Shown in pieces: positions 55,998-57,000 of a DNA stretch of 57,000 nt. The DNA is from an uncultured Clostridia bacterium (lineage in GTDB: Bacteria; Bacillota; Clostridia; TANB77; CAG-508). The notes under the pieces are model-generated. The model was given only the letters and a program-made list of their open reading frames with translations. It was not told the DNA's origin and did not search any database. Every line of letters begins with the position of its first letter. The first letter of the stretch is position 1. Both the position numbers and the translations under genes were made by a program. The stretch spans positions 1 through 57,000 of the forward strand of contig CAKPKG010000006.1 of the NCBI GenBank assembly GCA_934167165.1, written 5' to 3'.

Positions 55998-56564
55998 ATG
56001 GAAGTAATAAAAGAAAGAACTAAAGTAGTAAAAGAGGAAGCAATAAACAATAAAGATAAAATATATAATTTAATATGTATATTTTTTGTGGCTAGTATAA
56101 TAGGATGGATTTATGAAATGATATTTTATAAAGTTACAGAAAATATATTAGAAAATAGAGGATTTTTATATGGACCATATGTACCAGTGTATGGATTTGG
56201 GGCAATTTTAATAGTACTACTTTTAAAAAAATTTAGAAAATATCCAATACCACTATTTATAGGAATGGCAATTGTTACTGGAATATTGGAACTTATAGTT
56301 GGAGAGTTTATGGTGGCAGTTTGGCACAGAAGATGGTGGGACTATACTGGATTGTTTCTTAATATAGATGGGCAGGTTTGCTTAAGATCTGTGTTAAGTT
56401 TTGCTGTTGGAGGACTAGGATTAATATATTTAATAGAACCATACATAAATAAAACAAATGAAACAATAAGTGCTAAAAATAAGAAGATTATTTATACAAG
56501 CATAATATCAGTAATGTTATTAGATCTAATATTATGCCTAATAATAAGACATCCAATAAGATAA
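55998..56564 (+). CDS. CmpB-type putative ABC permease (PF06541)
   Basis: 188 residues, about five membrane helices; ASIIGWIYEMIFYKV, NRGFLYGPYVPVYGFGA and RRWWDYTGLFLNIDGQVCLRSVLSFA are the family blocks. Despite the annotation as ABC permease there is no adjacent ATPase, and the function is unclear. AAAAGGG ribosome site. Confidence 0.82.
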   Translation: MEVIKERTKVVKEEAINNKDKIYNLICIFFVASIIGWIYEMIFYKVTENILENRGFLYGPYVPVYGFGAILIVLLLKKFRKYPIPLFIGMAIVTGILELIVGEFMVAVWHRRWWDYTGLFLNIDGQVCLRSVLSFAVGGLGLIYLIEPYINKTNETISAKNKKIIYTSIISVMLLDLILCLIIRHPIR

Positions 56565-56605
56565 TAAAATATTTTGAAAAAATGAAAATATTTTCTAAAA
56601 TGTTG

Positions 56606-56634
56606 TTGACAAACAATAATAAAAATGGTATCAT
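56606..56634 (+). promoter_or_regulatory. Upstream rRNA-type promoter P1
   Basis: TTGACA (56606-56611), 17 bases, TATCAT (56629-56634). Confidence 0.65.
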
Positions 56635-56802
56635 AGAAAAGTACCAAGTAAATATGAAGGCATATTTTATATAACTATTATTTAAAAGTATAAAATTAGT
56701 AATATTTTGGACATAAAAAATAAGCATTAAAGAACAAATGATTGCTAATTTTTTTTGTACTTAAAAATACTTTTAAAAAATAAAAAAAGTTTTAAAAAAG
56801 TG

Positions 56803-56831
56803 TTGACATTTAAAAACTTCGGTAGTATAAT
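56803..56831 (+). promoter_or_regulatory. Downstream rRNA-type promoter P2
   Basis: TGTTGACA with TTGACA at 56803-56808, 17 bases, TATAAT at 56826-56831; perfect consensus with an A/T-rich upstream (UP-like) tract. Confidence 0.85.
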
Positions 56832-57000
56832 AATGAACGTTCTCTAAAAAAGAGAACAAATAAGTACATTGAAAAATAAACAATAAATTCCTTTAAGAAG
56901 AATACTTTGAAGTATTCGTACTCAAAAAAGAAATTGGAGAAAACCAAGTAAAAAAACGCTAGATTTAAAATGAGTTAGAACTCTAAAAAAACGATATGTA
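56832..57000 (+). other. Probable rRNA operon leader (no gene before window end)
   Basis: No ORF. GTTCTCT-AAAAA-AGAGAAC hairpin (56839-56857), then AAGTACATTGAAAAATAAACA, the kind of leader seen before 16S genes in clostridia. The 16S start itself is not in the window. The gap 56565-56830 contains only the two promoters. Confidence 0.6.

Overview
The window comes from a very AT-rich, spore-forming, Gram-positive Clostridia-type bacterium, probably an uncultured gut anaerobe. Evidence is strong AGGAGG/AAGG ribosome sites, canonical sigma-A promoters, sporulation genes (sigG, ytaF, ylmC/ymxH, dacF-like), a sortase B, a THF riboswitch with an ECF folate transporter, and an NRPS of the C-A-T-C-A-T-reductase kind known from gut clostridia. 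No plasmid or phage backbone is visible; the window reads as chromosome and ends in tandem promoters that probably drive an rRNA operon.

Layout. 1-5 kb: tRNA-Thr, a FabG-like reductase, a starch-binding-type protein, a divergent repressor pair, a VanW surface protein, tRNA-Lys. 5-11 kb: CorA, an ABC-F ATPase, DUF975, an HD-GYP regulator, a J-domain chaperone. 11-14.4 kb: a small operon ending in a VirD4-type coupling ATPase, then a HAD phosphatase. 14.4-23.7 kb (minus): a 2,479-residue NRPS translationally coupled to a sensor kinase. 23.9-32.5 kb: glycosyltransferase, HtrA protease, M14 peptidase, deoC, and a THF-riboswitch operon encoding a FolT-FolC fusion, EcfA and EcfT. 32.5-36.4 kb: accessory patch with a REP/RAYT remnant, a subtilase-like protein and tRNA-Pro. 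36.4-45 kb: ytaF, ade, a two-component system with an ABC exporter and a GT51 glycosyltransferase. 45-47 kb: a gene of foreign codon usage, a repeat, a structured element, two Arg tRNAs and sortase B. 47-57 kb: membrane and cell-wall proteins, ComEA, SigG, YlmC and others.

Main observation. Five unrelated conserved genes (J-domain protein, VirD4-like ATPase, NRPS, EcfA, SigG) are each split by one extra base. In all five the extra base is a C directly before a conserved glycine codon GGA or GGT, so the upstream frame meets an in-frame CGG and the correct protein resumes after a +1 shift (NNN-C-GGN). By hand scan, the trinucleotide CGG lies in the other two codon phases about sixty times across the other genes. 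In codon phase it occurs only at these five sites, in one gene with clearly foreign codon usage (45172-45719), and in a doubtful 27-codon ORF. The two Arg tRNAs seen here (anticodons ACG and TCT) would not read CGG. This suggests that CGG is unassigned in this organism and acts as a +1 frameshift signal, read as 'skip C, insert Gly'. A systematic sequencing artefact is the main alternative, but it should not respect codon phase.
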